A DNA stretch of 64,000 nucleotides from Tenacibaculum maritimum NCIMB 2154 (GCF_900119795.1 NZ_LT634361.1:1054001-1118000), one strand, 5' to 3'. Positions 35,572 through 46,153 are shown, counted from the stretch's first letter. The notes: a model not told the origin generated them from the sequence alone. Numbers and translations are program-made.

Positions 35572-37983
35572 TTGAAAAAGAAAAGAAAGTGCGTACTCTT
35601 TATGTGGGTATGTTTATTTGTTGATATAGCTATGGCTCAAAATATAGATATAGAAACTATCAAAAAAACACCGAAAATTAAAGTAAACGGTACAATCAAT
35701 GCCAATACAGTATATTACACAGCCAATAAACGCAATGCCCGTGTACCATTTACCTATTTCTTACAAGGAACACTAAATATACACTGGCTCGGTTTTAGCG
35801 TTCCCTTTTCTTATCGTTTAACCAATCAAGGAGATAACTTTAATTACCAATTGCCTTTTAAGTTTAATCGGCTCAGTTTACACCCTAAATATAAATGGGT
35901 ACAAGCACATATAGGAGATGTTGCCATGACTTTCTCTCCTTATACGTTGAATGCTCACCAATTTACAGGAGTAGGTATTGAAGTAACCCCCAATAAAGGT
36001 ACTATTGATTTTAGTGCGATGTATGGACGTTTACTGAAAGCGACTCAAAATGATGGGAATCCTAACACTTTGCCTACTTTTAAACGTATAGGATATGGAG
36101 CAAAAATAGACTGGAAAAAAGAACGGTATAAACTCAGACTTATAGGTTTTTACGCTAAAGATATCGTTAACTCTATAAAACCAATACCAGAAGAAAAAAA
36201 TATAAAACCAAAAGAAAATCTAGTAATCAGCCTTAGTGGAGAAACAACAATAGCGCAAAAATATACCCTAAAAACAGAATACGCATCAACGGCAATAACG
36301 CAAGATACTAGGGCGCTTCAAAGCGCCACTACACCTAGAAGTTTAGCAGGATTGCTATTTAATAACAAACTATCCACAGCATATTACAATGCTTTTAAGG
36401 CTGCTTTAGATATGAAATTAGGAGCAATGAAAGTAGGAGTAGGGTATGAACGTATTGATCCTAATTATCAAACATTAGGCGCTTATTATTTTAATAACGA
36501 TTTTGAAAATATCACGTTAAACGCAGCACGCTCTCTATTTCGTAATAGACTAAGTGTAGCATTTAACATAGGATATCAACGAGATAATTTAAATAATCAA
36601 AAGAAGCAATCTACAGGAAGAAATGTAGGAAGCGTAAATGCAAGTTATCAAATTACAAAAGATGTTGTATTGACAGGAGCATATTCCAATTTTACTACAT
36701 TTACCAATAAAAGATTAAATCAGTTTGATGAAATAAATGACCATGATTTAACCAATCAAGAAGCAGAAGCCTTAAACTTTAAACAATTGTCTCAAAATGC
36801 CAATTTAAACTTAAATTGGCAGCTGGCAAAAAAAGAGCATATAACGCAAGATATGAGCATAGGCTACTCATTAGCCTCCTCAGCTAACAAAGAAAATAAT
36901 ATTATTAGAGTAGGACAAGCCAATAACTTTCATAATGCAAATGCAATATACACCATAGGTTTTCCTAAAAAATCATTAGTAATTTCTCCTTCTTTAAATT
37001 ACAATTACAGTGATATAGGGAGAGAGGATAGCCAAGCATGGGGAGCTTCGTTAAATATTAATACAATGTTTTTTAAGAATAAATTAAATAGCATTTTAGG
37101 AACTTCGTATAATACCAATCAGAATAAAGAAATAACCACAAACGTTTTTAATATAAGGGCTATGGTTTCAACAGTATTGGCAAAAAAGCATCAATTAAAC
37201 CTCAATGCGATACAGCTATTTAGAAGTAGCACTACGAAAGATTTATTAAAGGAATTTACGATGACCTTTGGTTATAGCTATGCATTTGATATAAAAAAGC
37301 CCAAACTAAAGATTGGACGTAAAAAAGGGGATAAAAAGACGAAAGAATTTTCATTTTCATATAAAACACATACATTTAAAGGAGAGCATTCAAATATAAC
37401 CCGTAGCATAAAAGAGATCTCCAACGCTAAAGAATTTCTAGATATTAAGAATATTAAAAGAATACAGCACGATTTGAGTTTGTTAGAAATTGCTATAAAA
37501 AATAATGAAGATGCCAGCCATAAAAAGTATAAAAAAGCAGTAATTCATTATTTAGCTTATTTATATAAGCATAAAAATTTTACAGACACCTACCATCAAC
37601 TAGCTTTTAAGAGTTTAAAAGAGTTGTATAAACAAGCTGGTTTATTAGATGCACAGATAAAATCTGATTATGTTAGATTAGTGTCTTTAACCAATGAAAA
37701 AGGAGGAGTTGAATTTATTTCAGAAGTAGATAAAAGGAATTTAAAGATAAGAATGTTAAAAATGAAATCGCATGAGTGGATGAAATCTGAGTTGGAAAAA
37801 TTGACATATCAAGATATTATAAAAAGCGAAGGAATTTTAAAGGAATTTGAAAAAAAATATCTTGATACAATTTTTGTAATGATTGAAGGCAATAAAACAA
37901 GAGAAGAAATAGCAGCATATCTATCTTTAGCTTTTGCAAAATTTTACCATAAGAAAGCACTTCTAATACTTCGTAAAGAATAA
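35572..37983 (+). CDS. putative outer-membrane beta-barrel protein, 803 residues
   Basis: The best start is the TTG at 35572, which gives MKKKRKCVLFMWVCLFVDIAMAQ, a proper signal peptide; an ATG ten codons later would shorten it. Residues about 30-590 are rich in alternating aromatic strands typical of an outer-membrane barrel (YKLRLIGFYAKDIV, DVVLTGAYSNFTTF, HITQDMSIGYSLASS, MTFGYSYAFDI). The last 200 residues are helical and charged (KIGRKKGDKKTKEF onward), probably periplasmic. I do not recognise a named family. It lies just downstream of the toxin locus; a role in presenting or exporting the TANFOR protein is possible but is only context. Confidence 0.6.
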   Translation: MKKKRKCVLFMWVCLFVDIAMAQNIDIETIKKTPKIKVNGTINANTVYYTANKRNARVPFTYFLQGTLNIHWLGFSVPFSYRLTNQGDNFNYQLPFKFNRLSLHPKYKWVQAHIGDVAMTFSPYTLNAHQFTGVGIEVTPNKGTIDFSAMYGRLLKATQNDGNPNTLPTFKRIGYGAKIDWKKERYKLRLIGFYAKDIVNSIKPIPEEKNIKPKENLVISLSGETTIAQKYTLKTEYASTAITQDTRALQSATTPRSLAGLLFNNKLSTAYYNAFKAALDMKLGAMKVGVGYERIDPNYQTLGAYYFNNDFENITLNAARSLFRNRLSVAFNIGYQRDNLNNQKKQSTGRNVGSVNASYQITKDVVLTGAYSNFTTFTNKRLNQFDEINDHDLTNQEAEALNFKQLSQNANLNLNWQLAKKEHITQDMSIGYSLASSANKENNIIRVGQANNFHNANAIYTIGFPKKSLVISPSLNYNYSDIGREDSQAWGASLNINTMFFKNKLNSILGTSYNTNQNKEITTNVFNIRAMVSTVLAKKHQLNLNAIQLFRSSTTKDLLKEFTMTFGYSYAFDIKKPKLKIGRKKGDKKTKEFSFSYKTHTFKGEHSNITRSIKEISNAKEFLDIKNIKRIQHDLSLLEIAIKNNEDASHKKYKKAVIHYLAYLYKHKNFTDTYHQLAFKSLKELYKQAGLLDAQIKSDYVRLVSLTNEKGGVEFISEVDKRNLKIRMLKMKSHEWMKSELEKLTYQDIIKSEGILKEFEKKYLDTIFVMIEGNKTREEIAAYLSLAFAKFYHKKALLILRKE

Positions 37984-38135
37984 TGCCAAGTTGCCATGTT
38001 GAGTGAACCTGTAAAGTTCTATATATTGCAGGAAAAATAATTAAAGAGTTGCTGTCTTTTGTTTTATAAATAGCATCGGGAGTATTAATTGTAGCTTGGC
38101 AAACGAATTAGAAATAGAAAAGCTATTTTTGCTTG

Positions 38136-38945
38136 ATGAAATTTTTAAAGCAATTTTTTGATTTTTATATAAATGCTAGTATTCATGTTGCATTAGCTGT
38201 GTATTCGTTACTAAGAATAACAGAGCGTTATGTAGGGCTTTCTTATAATGAATCCTTAGATTATTTTATTTTTTATGGCACAATAGTAGGATACAATTTT
38301 GTAAAGTACGCAGGAGTAACCGAAGTGTATCATGGCACTAAAAAAACACTAAAAAAGATTCGTTTGTTTTCATTGATAAGTTTGGGAATCATGTGCTATT
38401 ATGGAGCGCATTTATCAGTAGCAACGCTAGCACTGTTTATTCCCTTTGGAGGGTTGACCTTGCTATATGCAATTCCTTTTTTAAGTGGGTTTCAGAAAAA
38501 TTTAAGAAGTATCAGTTATTTAAAAATTATAATAGTAGCTATTGTTTGGGTAGGATTAACAGTGGTATTACCAGTTTTTGATAAAGGAGCCCTATGTACA
38601 TTAAACATCGGAATCTTAGGAGTACAACGTTTTTTAATGATCCTTATTTTAATCTTGCCTTTTGAAATCAGAGACGTCGCCTATGACGAGGTATCGTTGC
38701 AAACCATTCCAAGAAAGTTAGGCGTTGAAAAAACTAAAAAATTAGGATATGCTTTACTCCTTATAACAGTATTATTAGAATTTATAATTGCACCAAATAC
38801 AGCATTTAGAAATGCATTTTTAGTGGTGTTCCTCCTGCAACTTTTTTTATTAATGAGAGCAACTGTAAAACAATCAACGTATTATAGTTCGTTTTTTGTA
38901 GAATCAATTCCAATAATTTGGTGGTTCATACTTTTGTGGAATTAG
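38136..38945 (+). CDS. UbiA-like polytopic membrane protein
   Basis: 269 residues from the ATG at 38136 (a TTG one codon earlier is also open). About seven hydrophobic helices. The cytoplasmic segment EIRDVAYDEVSLQTIPRKLGVEKTKKLG resembles the second Asp-rich loop of UbiA-family prenyltransferases (DxxYD, then TxPxxLG; quoted as a region). The first Asp motif is not clear (NFVKYAGVTEVYH at its usual place), so catalytic activity is uncertain. Related Bacteroidota membrane proteins are annotated only as hypothetical. It is unlinked in function to its neighbours as far as I can see. Confidence 0.55.
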   Translation: MKFLKQFFDFYINASIHVALAVYSLLRITERYVGLSYNESLDYFIFYGTIVGYNFVKYAGVTEVYHGTKKTLKKIRLFSLISLGIMCYYGAHLSVATLALFIPFGGLTLLYAIPFLSGFQKNLRSISYLKIIIVAIVWVGLTVVLPVFDKGALCTLNIGILGVQRFLMILILILPFEIRDVAYDEVSLQTIPRKLGVEKTKKLGYALLLITVLLEFIIAPNTAFRNAFLVVFLLQLFLLMRATVKQSTYYSSFFVESIPIIWWFILLWN

Positions 38946-39027
38946 AAAATCATAGCCGTTATTTTCAAAATAAGTAATAATACATCGCTAAAAATTAGAA
39001 TATTTTAAAAATATGTAAAATGTTATC

Positions 39028-39058
39028 TTTTTGTGATATTCTTTTCTAATAACCTTTG
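39028..39058 (+). promoter_or_regulatory. candidate promoter of the serB-serA fusion gene
   Basis: TTTTTG (39028-39033) and AACCTTTG (39051-39058) are spaced 17 bp and lie 48 bp before the ATG. The -7 box deviates from TAnnTTTG at its first position, so this is a moderate match. Confidence 0.45.
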
Positions 39059-39106
39059 TACATTCGTAAACTCAACACAACAATATAGAAAATAGCACAG
39101 CTTATA

Positions 39107-40999
39107 ATGAACACATTAAAAAGAAATTACGTATTTGATTTCGATAGCACATTAACAAGTGTAGAAGCTTTAGATGTTTTAGCAGAAATTACATTGGAGG
39201 GCAATCCAAAGAAAGATGAAATCATTCAAGAAATCATGGATATTACCAATCAAGGAATTGATGGAGAAATATCCTTTACGGAATCTTTAGAAAAGCGAAT
39301 TCAATTACTGAATGCAAAAAAAGCCGATTTACCTTTGTTAATTAATGCTTTAAAGCAAAAGGTATCTCCTTCAATAGAGAGGAATAAAGAGTTTTTTGAA
39401 AAATTTTCTGATGATATTTACGTAATTTCCTGTGGTTTTAAAGAATTTATAGACGAAATTGTAGCTGCCTATAACATTCCTTCTGAAAGAGTGTATGCAA
39501 ATACTTTTGAGTTTGATAAAAAAGAAGTAATTGTTGGATTTGATAGAGCCAATGTACTTTCTGTACACAATGGAAAAATTCAATGCTTAAAAGACTTAGA
39601 TTTAAAAGGAGAAATTCAAGTAATTGGAGACGGCTATAGTGATGCCGTCACGAAGGAGGCAGGAGTAGCAGACAAATTCTTTGCCTACACAGAAAATGTA
39701 TCTAGAGATAAAACAGTAGCAAACGCAGATTATATAACACCGAATATGGATGAATTTTTATTTGTAAATAAATTACCAAGAAATATATCATATCCAAAAA
39801 ATAGGATTAAAATTTTATTATTAGAAAACATACACCCAGATGCTTTTGAAAAATTATCAGGAGATGGTTTTGCCGTAGAAACGGTTTCTAGAAGTTTATC
39901 AGAAGAGGAACTGATAGAAAAATTAAAAGAAGTACATGTTTTAGGAATTCGATCAAAAACGCAAGTCACAAAGCGAGTTATTGAAGCAGCTGAAAAATTA
40001 ATGGTAGTAGCTGCATTTTGTATAGGAACAAAGCAAATTGATTTAGAAGCATGTAAAGAAAATGGGATCGTAGTATTTAATGCCCCTTATAGCAATACAC
40101 GTTCTGTTGTAGAATTAGCTATAGGAGAAATTATCATGTTAATGCGTAGCGTATTTCAACGAAGTACAGAATTGCATACGGGACAATGGAATAAAACAGC
40201 GCAAGGATCAAGAGAAGTGCGTGGTAAAAAATTGGGTATTATAGGATACGGAAATATCGGAAAGCAATTGTCAGTATTAGCAGAGGCTTTAGGAATGGAT
40301 GTTTATTATTATGATGTGGAAGATCGGTTGGCGCTAGGAAATGCTACTAAAATAGACTCATTAAAAGAATTACTTAATTTGTCAGACGTAGTTACTTTGC
40401 ATATAGATGATAATGCTGCTAATAAAAACTTTATAGGAAGAGAAGAAATAGCGCAAATGAAAGATGGAGCTCATTTAGTGAATCTTTCGAGAGGCTTTGT
40501 AGTAGCTATAGAGGCTTTGGTAGAGGCATTAAAATCTGGAAAATTAGGAGGGGCAGCAATTGATGTATATCCAGAAGAACCAAGAAAAAATGGTGCGTTT
40601 TACACGGAGCTAAAAGGACTAGATAATGTTATTTTAACGCCTCATGTAGGAGGAAGTACGGAAGAAGCTCAAAAAGATATAGCAGATTTTGTTCCAGGGA
40701 AAATTATGGCATATATCAATGCAGGAAATACAGTAGATGCAGTAAACTTTCCTAATATTCGCTTGCCAAAGCATCAAAATGCACATCGTTTTTTACATAT
40801 CCATAAGAATGTATCAGGGGTTATGGCAAAAATTAATGAGGTTTTAGCTAAATATGAACTGAACATTACAGGACAATACTTATCTACGGATGCTAAAGTA
40901 GGATATGTAATTACAGATGTAGATAAAAAATACAATCAAGAAGTTATTGCTGAATTGCGTAAAGTAGAAGGAACTATAAGGTTTAGAGTATTGTATTAA
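39107..40999 (+). CDS. serA: phosphoserine phosphatase / D-3-phosphoglycerate dehydrogenase fusion
   Basis: 630 residues joining two steps of serine synthesis. Residues 1-215 are a HAD phosphatase of SerB type (DFDST motif from Asp11, SCGF, and GDGYSDA as the acidic metal-binding motif). From about 235 a D-3-phosphoglycerate dehydrogenase follows: the NAD-binding Rossmann motif LGIIGYGNIGKQ near 376, the catalytic Arg/Glu/His region (SRGFVV, DVYPEEP, LTPHVGGST) and a C-terminal ACT-like regulatory domain (about 550-630; NVSGVMAKINEVLAKYELNI). The middle enzyme, SerC, is not in the window. Fused SerB-SerA proteins are known in Flavobacteriia. Domain assignment is firm; serA is used because the dehydrogenase is the larger part. 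Confidence 0.93.
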   Translation: MNTLKRNYVFDFDSTLTSVEALDVLAEITLEGNPKKDEIIQEIMDITNQGIDGEISFTESLEKRIQLLNAKKADLPLLINALKQKVSPSIERNKEFFEKFSDDIYVISCGFKEFIDEIVAAYNIPSERVYANTFEFDKKEVIVGFDRANVLSVHNGKIQCLKDLDLKGEIQVIGDGYSDAVTKEAGVADKFFAYTENVSRDKTVANADYITPNMDEFLFVNKLPRNISYPKNRIKILLLENIHPDAFEKLSGDGFAVETVSRSLSEEELIEKLKEVHVLGIRSKTQVTKRVIEAAEKLMVVAAFCIGTKQIDLEACKENGIVVFNAPYSNTRSVVELAIGEIIMLMRSVFQRSTELHTGQWNKTAQGSREVRGKKLGIIGYGNIGKQLSVLAEALGMDVYYYDVEDRLALGNATKIDSLKELLNLSDVVTLHIDDNAANKNFIGREEIAQMKDGAHLVNLSRGFVVAIEALVEALKSGKLGGAAIDVYPEEPRKNGAFYTELKGLDNVILTPHVGGSTEEAQKDIADFVPGKIMAYINAGNTVDAVNFPNIRLPKHQNAHRFLHIHKNVSGVMAKINEVLAKYELNITGQYLSTDAKVGYVITDVDKKYNQEVIAELRKVEGTIRFRVLY

Positions 41000-41162
41000 A
41001 CATATTTTTGAGTATTTCATTTTGGGCATGATTTGTAAAATTTGAGAAGAGGAGTCGCTCTTGAAAATCGCAGAACTTCATGCGTAAAAAAAGAATCAAA
41101 TACGAATAAGTGTTCGTCATTTTTCAGAAAGTATAAAAAACAGCGATAAATTCGTAAATAAG

Positions 41163-41186
41163 AAACCCACGAGAGTGGGTTTTTTT
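41163..41186 (+). terminator. strong rho-independent terminator
   Basis: AAACCCAC (41163-41170), loop GAGA, GTGGGTTT (41175-41182), then a T-run. It lies between the serine gene and the M23 peptidase gene. Confidence 0.85.
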
Positions 41187-41230
41187 GGAATATATATTAC
41201 CAGTTATGATATAAAAATTAAAAGGAACTT

Positions 41231-42055
41231 ATGAAGCAGCAAAAAAAAGGAGCTATTTGGGTGTGCTTATTTTGGATATCATATTCGTTAATAGGGCAAG
41301 TGCAGCTAAAAACATATACTGAAAAAATAGCAGATGGATATGAGTTTTTAGTAGATAATGATGCCTATTGTCCTATATCTATGGTATTAAATTTAGAACT
41401 CCATAATATGACATCGACCCATGGGAATCATAAAATTTTTGTCATACCAGCAAGATCGAAAAAACACCTGGTAACAACGCTAAAAATAGCAAAAAAAGGA
41501 AGATACGGATACCAATCTAAGGTGTTGTATAATTATGGAAATCATCTAAAAAATACATATGATCAAAATTATAGATACAGTCTTCCCTTTGCAAAGGGGC
41601 AAAAGATCAATGTGTGTCAAGGATACGAAGGCAGTTTTTCACATCAAAATGAAAAGGCACTTGATTTTGCCATGGAAATAGGAACAGCTGTTTACGCAGC
41701 TAGAGAAGGTATAGTTGTAAAAGTAATAGATCATAACCACCAAACTTGTTCTGAAAGGAAATGTACAAAGTATAACAATATCATTTTAATATATCATAAG
41801 GACGGCACTTTTTCAGAATACGTACACCTACAAAAAAATGGCGCTTTAGTGAAAGTGGGTGACCCAATAAAAAAGAATCAACTTATAGCAAAAAGTGGCA
41901 ACGTAGGTTTTTCTACAGGGCCACATTTGCACTTTGCTGTTTTTAAACAAAAAATGAAAGGAAGGGAAACAATCAAAACAAAGTTTAATGTTTATAATAG
42001 TGCAAATCCTATGTATTTAGAAGAAGGTATGTCTTATAAAAAAGCAAGCAATTAA
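41231..42055 (+). CDS. M23-family metallopeptidase (LytM-like)
   Basis: 274 residues with a signal peptide ending near YSLIGQ. The N-terminal half is a beta-rich domain without catalytic motifs. The C-terminal domain (about 135-260) is a lysostaphin/LytM-type peptidase: an HxxxxxxxD zinc motif in SHQNEKALDFA, a VYAAREGIVVKV strand and the HxH motif in GPHLHFAVF, so all metal ligands are present. Such enzymes cleave peptidoglycan cross-bridges in the periplasm. It lies between a terminator and a 296-bp gap, so it is probably monocistronic. Confidence 0.88.
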   Translation: MKQQKKGAIWVCLFWISYSLIGQVQLKTYTEKIADGYEFLVDNDAYCPISMVLNLELHNMTSTHGNHKIFVIPARSKKHLVTTLKIAKKGRYGYQSKVLYNYGNHLKNTYDQNYRYSLPFAKGQKINVCQGYEGSFSHQNEKALDFAMEIGTAVYAAREGIVVKVIDHNHQTCSERKCTKYNNIILIYHKDGTFSEYVHLQKNGALVKVGDPIKKNQLIAKSGNVGFSTGPHLHFAVFKQKMKGRETIKTKFNVYNSANPMYLEEGMSYKKASN

Positions 42056-42351
42056 CAAACAATATAGTAATGGATTGAGATAAAATTCCCTTGTAACTTA
42101 TAAGCAATACTTTTATAGCAATCCATTTTAGCAGCAATTTCGTGAATAGCTTTGTGCTTACCTATCAGTATCAGAGGTGTTTATAATCAGTTGCTTGAAG
42201 CTTTGACTAGTAAGAACCATTTCTTTGCTCAATCATTCAAAAAGGTGTAAATTTATAAAACACCGTTTCATGAAATAAAACACTTTTAGTTCTTAATGGG
42301 ATGAACTATCTTTAAAGCTTGAAAAAAAGGTTTCTGAAACCAAAAGAAAAT

Positions 42352-43623
42352 ATGTACAAAGCAACACTAGATTACGCAAAAGAAGAAGATAAAAAAGATC
42401 CATTAGCCTATGTAAGAGCTCAATTTCATATTCCAAAGGACAGCAATGGTCATGATTGGGTTTATTTTACAGGAAACTCTTTAGGATTGCAGCCAAAAGC
42501 AACTCAAAGTTATATCCAACAAGAATTAAATGATTGGGCTAAATATGGAGTAGAAGGGCATTTTGAAGCTAAAAATCCGTGGCTTCCATACCATGAGTTT
42601 TTAACAGAAGGAATGGCAGAAATAGTAGGAGCAAAACCTTCCGAAGTGGTGGTGATGAATACCTTAACTACCAACTTACATCTCTTAATGGTATCTTTTT
42701 ATCAACCTACCCCAAAAAAATATAAAATAGTTATTGAAAGTGATGCTTTTCCGTCTGATCGATATGCTGTAGAATCTCAATTAAAATTTCATGGATTTGA
42801 CCCAGAAGAAGGAATTATAGAATGGAAACCTAAAGAAGGGAAAGAACTACTGGATATATGTGACTTAGAAAATATGATAGAAACGCAAGGAGAGGAAATT
42901 GCCTTGCTATTAATTGGAGGGGTTAATTATTATACAGGGCAATATTTAGATTTAAAGCGAATAGCTGAAATAGGGCATCGTAAGCATTGTTTTGTAGGAA
43001 TCGATTTGGCGCATGGAGCAGGAAATATTTTGCCGGAGTTGCACGACTCAGGAGTCGATTTTGCTGCATGGTGTACTTATAAGTATTTAAACTCAGGCCC
43101 AGGAAGCTTAGCAGGATTATTTGTACATGAAAAGCATGCTCATAATAAAGAATTACCTCGTTTTGCTGGTTGGTGGAATCACAACAAAACGACCCGATTT
43201 AATATGCGTCAGCCTTTTGATGTATTATCAGGCGCAGAAGGATGGCAACTGTCTAATCCACCCATTCTATCAATGGCAGCTATTAGAGCTTCTTTAGATA
43301 TGTTCCAAAAAATAGGAATGCCAGCTTTAAGAGAAAAATCAGAAAAATTAACAGGTTATTTTGAGTTTTTAATTCGCCAAATACCTTCTGATAAGATACA
43401 GATAATTACTCCAAGAAATCCGAAAGAAAGAGGCTGCCAATTGTCTATTCAAGTAAAAGATGCAGATAAAAGTGTACATCATAAATTAACAGCAAAACAT
43501 ATTATTACAGATTGGAGAGAGCCAGACGTAATACGTTGTGCACCAACACCAATGTATAATACTTTTGAAGAGGTATATAACATGGTTACTACATTAAAAG
43601 AATTACTATCATTACAAGCATAG
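42352..43623 (+). CDS. kynU: kynureninase
   Basis: 423 residues from the ATG at 42352; an upstream TTG at 42319 would add an unneeded 11 residues. A fold-type I PLP enzyme cleaving 3-hydroxykynurenine (or kynurenine) to 3-hydroxyanthranilate (or anthranilate) and alanine. Motifs: FTGNSLGLQPKAT near the N-terminus, NTLTTNLHLLM, ESDAFPSDRYAV, the PLP aspartate region GIDLAHGAGN, the Schiff-base lysine in TYKYLNSGPG (Lys244) and FAGWWNHN. First gene of the kynurenine operon, 46 bp before kynurenine monooxygenase. A weak promoter match (TATCTTTA) lies just upstream at about 42307. Its own substrate 3-hydroxykynurenine is supplied by the next gene. Confidence 0.96.
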   Translation: MYKATLDYAKEEDKKDPLAYVRAQFHIPKDSNGHDWVYFTGNSLGLQPKATQSYIQQELNDWAKYGVEGHFEAKNPWLPYHEFLTEGMAEIVGAKPSEVVVMNTLTTNLHLLMVSFYQPTPKKYKIVIESDAFPSDRYAVESQLKFHGFDPEEGIIEWKPKEGKELLDICDLENMIETQGEEIALLLIGGVNYYTGQYLDLKRIAEIGHRKHCFVGIDLAHGAGNILPELHDSGVDFAAWCTYKYLNSGPGSLAGLFVHEKHAHNKELPRFAGWWNHNKTTRFNMRQPFDVLSGAEGWQLSNPPILSMAAIRASLDMFQKIGMPALREKSEKLTGYFEFLIRQIPSDKIQIITPRNPKERGCQLSIQVKDADKSVHHKLTAKHIITDWREPDVIRCAPTPMYNTFEEVYNMVTTLKELLSLQA

Positions 43624-43669
43624 TAAAATATGGCATGTTTATAAATAGATCCTAATTCCTAAAAATAAA

Positions 43670-45064
43670 ATGAATAAAAAAGAGAATATTGTAATAATTG
43701 GAGCAGGTTTATGCGGCTCATTATTAGCATTAAGACTTGCACAAAGAGGGTATAAGGTAACGATATATGAAAGTAGGCCAGACTTAAGAATCACCGATAT
43801 TTCAGCAGGAAGATCTATCAATTTAGCACTTTCAGATAGAGGTTTTAAAGCCTTACGTTTGGCAGGAGTAGCAGAAAAAGCACAAAAAATATGCATTCCT
43901 ATGTATGGGCGTTTGATTCATGATAAGAAAGGAGCTACATTTTCTTCTAATTATTCAGGAAGAAAAGAAGAATATATCAATTCCATATCTAGAGGTCATT
44001 TGAATGGCATTCTACTAGATGAAGCTGAACAGCATGAAAATGTAACCATCCATTTTAATACCAAATGTATTGCTGTAGATATTGAAAACACCATTGCTAC
44101 TTTTAAAAGGTATGATACCAAAGAAGAAGTATCTATAAATGCGGATATCATCATAGGAACAGATGGAGCGGGTTCTGTATTGAGAAAAAGCTATTATTTA
44201 GAAAAGAAATTTTTATTTAGTTACTCTCAAAACTATTTATCGCATGGTTATAAAGAGCTTGAAATACCAGCAAATCACTTAGGAAAACATCAAATAAGTA
44301 AAGACCATTTGCATATTTGGCCACGAGGAGCATATATGCTAATAGCACTGCCTAATTTAGATGGGAGTTTTACCGTTACATTATTTTTAAGTTATGATGA
44401 AGGAGCATATAATTTTAATAATTTAACTACGGAAGAGAAAGTAACCGCATTTTTTGAAAATGAATTTCCAGATGCGTTGGCATTGATTCCGAGTATAAAA
44501 GAAGCATTTTTTAACAACCCAACAGGCGCTTTAGGAACGGTAAAATGTGCGCCTTGGATGTATAAAAAAAACACCTTGTTAATGGGAGATGCAGCGCATG
44601 CTATTGTACCATTTTACGGACAAGGAATGAATGCTTCTTTTGAAGATGTTACAGTATTTGATAGTATCTTAGAAAAATACGAAGGAGATTGGGAACTCAT
44701 TTTTAAGGAATACCAAAAAGTAAGAAAGGAAGATACCGATGCAATAGCAGATTTGGCAATAGATAATTTTTACGAAATGAGAGATCATGTGGCAAATCCT
44801 TTATTTAAACAGAAGCGAAAATTAGAAATGGACTTAGAAAAAGCTTTTCCAAATGCATACTTTTCTAAATATTCAATGGTAACTTTTAAAGAAGATATAG
44901 CATACAGAGAAGCAATGAAAAAGGGGAGAGCACAAGATAAAGCGTTGTTAAATATGGTAGCAAATCATGATTTGGAAGCGATTACCGATTTGAATGAGGT
45001 ATTGAAAAAGATACAAGAAGAAACTAATGAAATTTTAATAGAAGACAAAATAGCTGGTTTGTAA
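43670..45064 (+). CDS. kmo: kynurenine 3-monooxygenase
   Basis: 464 residues. A class A flavoprotein hydroxylase making 3-hydroxykynurenine from kynurenine with NADPH and O2. The FAD-binding GAGLCG (residues 11-16) is followed by the [16 protein letters not shown] acidic strand end, the DG motif [12 protein letters not shown] near 163, and the second FAD motif [16 protein letters not shown] near 306. [14 protein letters not shown] and [14 protein letters not shown] are typical of this enzyme. There is no clear C-terminal membrane anchor of the eukaryotic type, as expected for a bacterial enzyme. It follows kynU by 46 bp and precedes the RidA-family gene by 26 bp. Confidence 0.95.
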   Translation: MNKKENIVIIGAGLCGSLLALRLAQRGYKVTIYESRPDLRITDISAGRSINLALSDRGFKALRLAGVAEKAQKICIPMYGRLIHDKKGATFSSNYSGRKEEYINSISRGHLNGILLDEAEQHENVTIHFNTKCIAVDIENTIATFKRYDTKEEVSINADIIIGTDGAGSVLRKSYYLEKKFLFSYSQNYLSHGYKELEIPANHLGKHQISKDHLHIWPRGAYMLIALPNLDGSFTVTLFLSYDEGAYNFNNLTTEEKVTAFFENEFPDALALIPSIKEAFFNNPTGALGTVKCAPWMYKKNTLLMGDAAHAIVPFYGQGMNASFEDVTVFDSILEKYEGDWELIFKEYQKVRKEDTDAIADLAIDNFYEMRDHVANPLFKQKRKLEMDLEKAFPNAYFSKYSMVTFKEDIAYREAMKKGRAQDKALLNMVANHDLEAITDLNEVLKKIQEETNEILIEDKIAGL

Positions 45065-45090
45065 ACGAAGCATTTTATTTGTATAAGAAT

Positions 45091-45498
45091 ATGGAAAAAA
45101 AAGTAACTCCAAGAGGGGCATACCCACAGGTAAAGGTTGTAGGAGATTTTATTTTTGTGTCAGGCACCAGTTCTCGCCGTCCGGATAATAGTATTGCAGG
45201 GGTTGATGTTATAGATGACATGGGAACAAAACGATTAGATATTGAAGCACAAACACGTGAGGTATTGCAAAATATAAACAAGAACTTACAAACTGTAGGT
45301 GCTAGTATGAAGGATGTAGTAGATGTTACTACTTTTTTAGTAAATATGAATGATTTTGCAGGCTATAATAAAATGTATGCAACATTTTTTGATAAAGAAA
45401 CAGGGCCTACTCGTACTACGGTAGCGGTACACCAATTACCACACCCTGATTTGGTTATTGAAATCAAGGTAACCGCTTATAAAAAAGCACCTATATAA
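45091..45498 (+). CDS. amnD: RidA-family protein, probable 2-aminomuconate deaminase
   Basis: 135 residues from the ATG at 45091 (a TTG at 45079 is the longer alternative). RidA/YjgF fold: [45 protein letters not shown] and the Arg/Glu active-site stretch [26 protein letters not shown] (quoted in part). Within kynurenine/aminophenol operons, RidA relatives remove the amino group of 2-aminomuconate to give 4-oxalocrotonate; the neighbouring aldehyde dehydrogenase makes that substrate, so the assignment rests on family plus context. The next (broken) frame starts 1 bp after the stop. Confidence 0.8.
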   Translation: MEKKVTPRGAYPQVKVVGDFIFVSGTSSRRPDNSIAGVDVIDDMGTKRLDIEAQTREVLQNINKNLQTVGASMKDVVDVTTFLVNMNDFAGYNKMYATFFDKETGPTRTTVAVHQLPHPDLVIEIKVTAYKKAPI

Positions 45499-46153
45499 AT
45501 GAGTTTATACCGCTTGTATAAAAAAGAATGGATACATCGCGGTTTTTCTTTAGTAGTGCCTTTATTTACAGAAGAAGAATTAGTGGCAATTATGGCCTTG
45601 CTAAAGGACAAGGAAAACCTCTATGCAATTAAACAGCTGATACAGAAGTTTCCTAGGATACAAGAAATTATTTTTCAGAACAAACAGTTTGAGGAATTGT
45701 ATCAAACTGTTTGCGATGCTTCCTATTTTTTATCAAAAGCAATTTCTTTTAATAAGAAAGCCAACTCTAATTGGTTGGTGAGTTACCACCAAGATTTGAG
45801 TATTAGTGTGCAAGAAAAAGATGTTTTTAGAGAAAACGCTAATTGGATGCGAAAAAAATGAGCAGTTAGGGGGGATTCCTCTTAGATAGGTTTTAGAAAA
45901 AAACATTACTTTTAGAATCTATTTAGAGGAAGCTAAAGCAATACATGGAGCACTAAGGGTGCTTCCTAATAGGCATATTAAAGGAAAGATAAGAATAGAA
46001 GAATCTTTTAAAAAAGAAGTTTTCGGAACAGAAACTCCGTGCGCTATTCAAGCAGGAGGTGTAATGTTAATGGAACTATTGTTATTGCATGCATCTTCAA
46101 AATCTATTGCCGAAAAAGAGAGAAGGAGTATTCATCTGGAGTTTTGTAATTAG
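45499..46153 (+). pseudogene. broken phytanoyl-CoA-dioxygenase-like gene
   Basis: The first part (45499-45861) and second part (frame +2, to TAG 46151) together read as one PhyH-type Fe(II)/2-oxoglutarate dioxygenase of about 215 residues. The iron-site start (VSYHQDLSISV, HxD) lies in the first part, and GALRVLPNRHIKGKI, CAIQAGGVMLMELLLLHASSKS (quoted as a region) and RRSIHLEF in the second. A frameshift at or just after the A7 run 45852-45858 ends the first frame with TGA, and the second frame also carries a TAG at 45887. Two independent lesions indicate a pseudogene. It was co-transcribed with the kynurenine genes; its original substrate is unknown. Confidence 0.85.

Noticed and set aside
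38124..38131. TATTTTTG as promoter of the UbiA-like gene
   Set aside because: It matches TAnnTTTG, but only 4 bp separate it from the ATG and no TTG lies at the right distance.
42319..42351. N-terminal extension of kynureninase from TTG
   Set aside because: Kynureninase homologues start near MYKATLDYA; the ATG at 42352 fits better.
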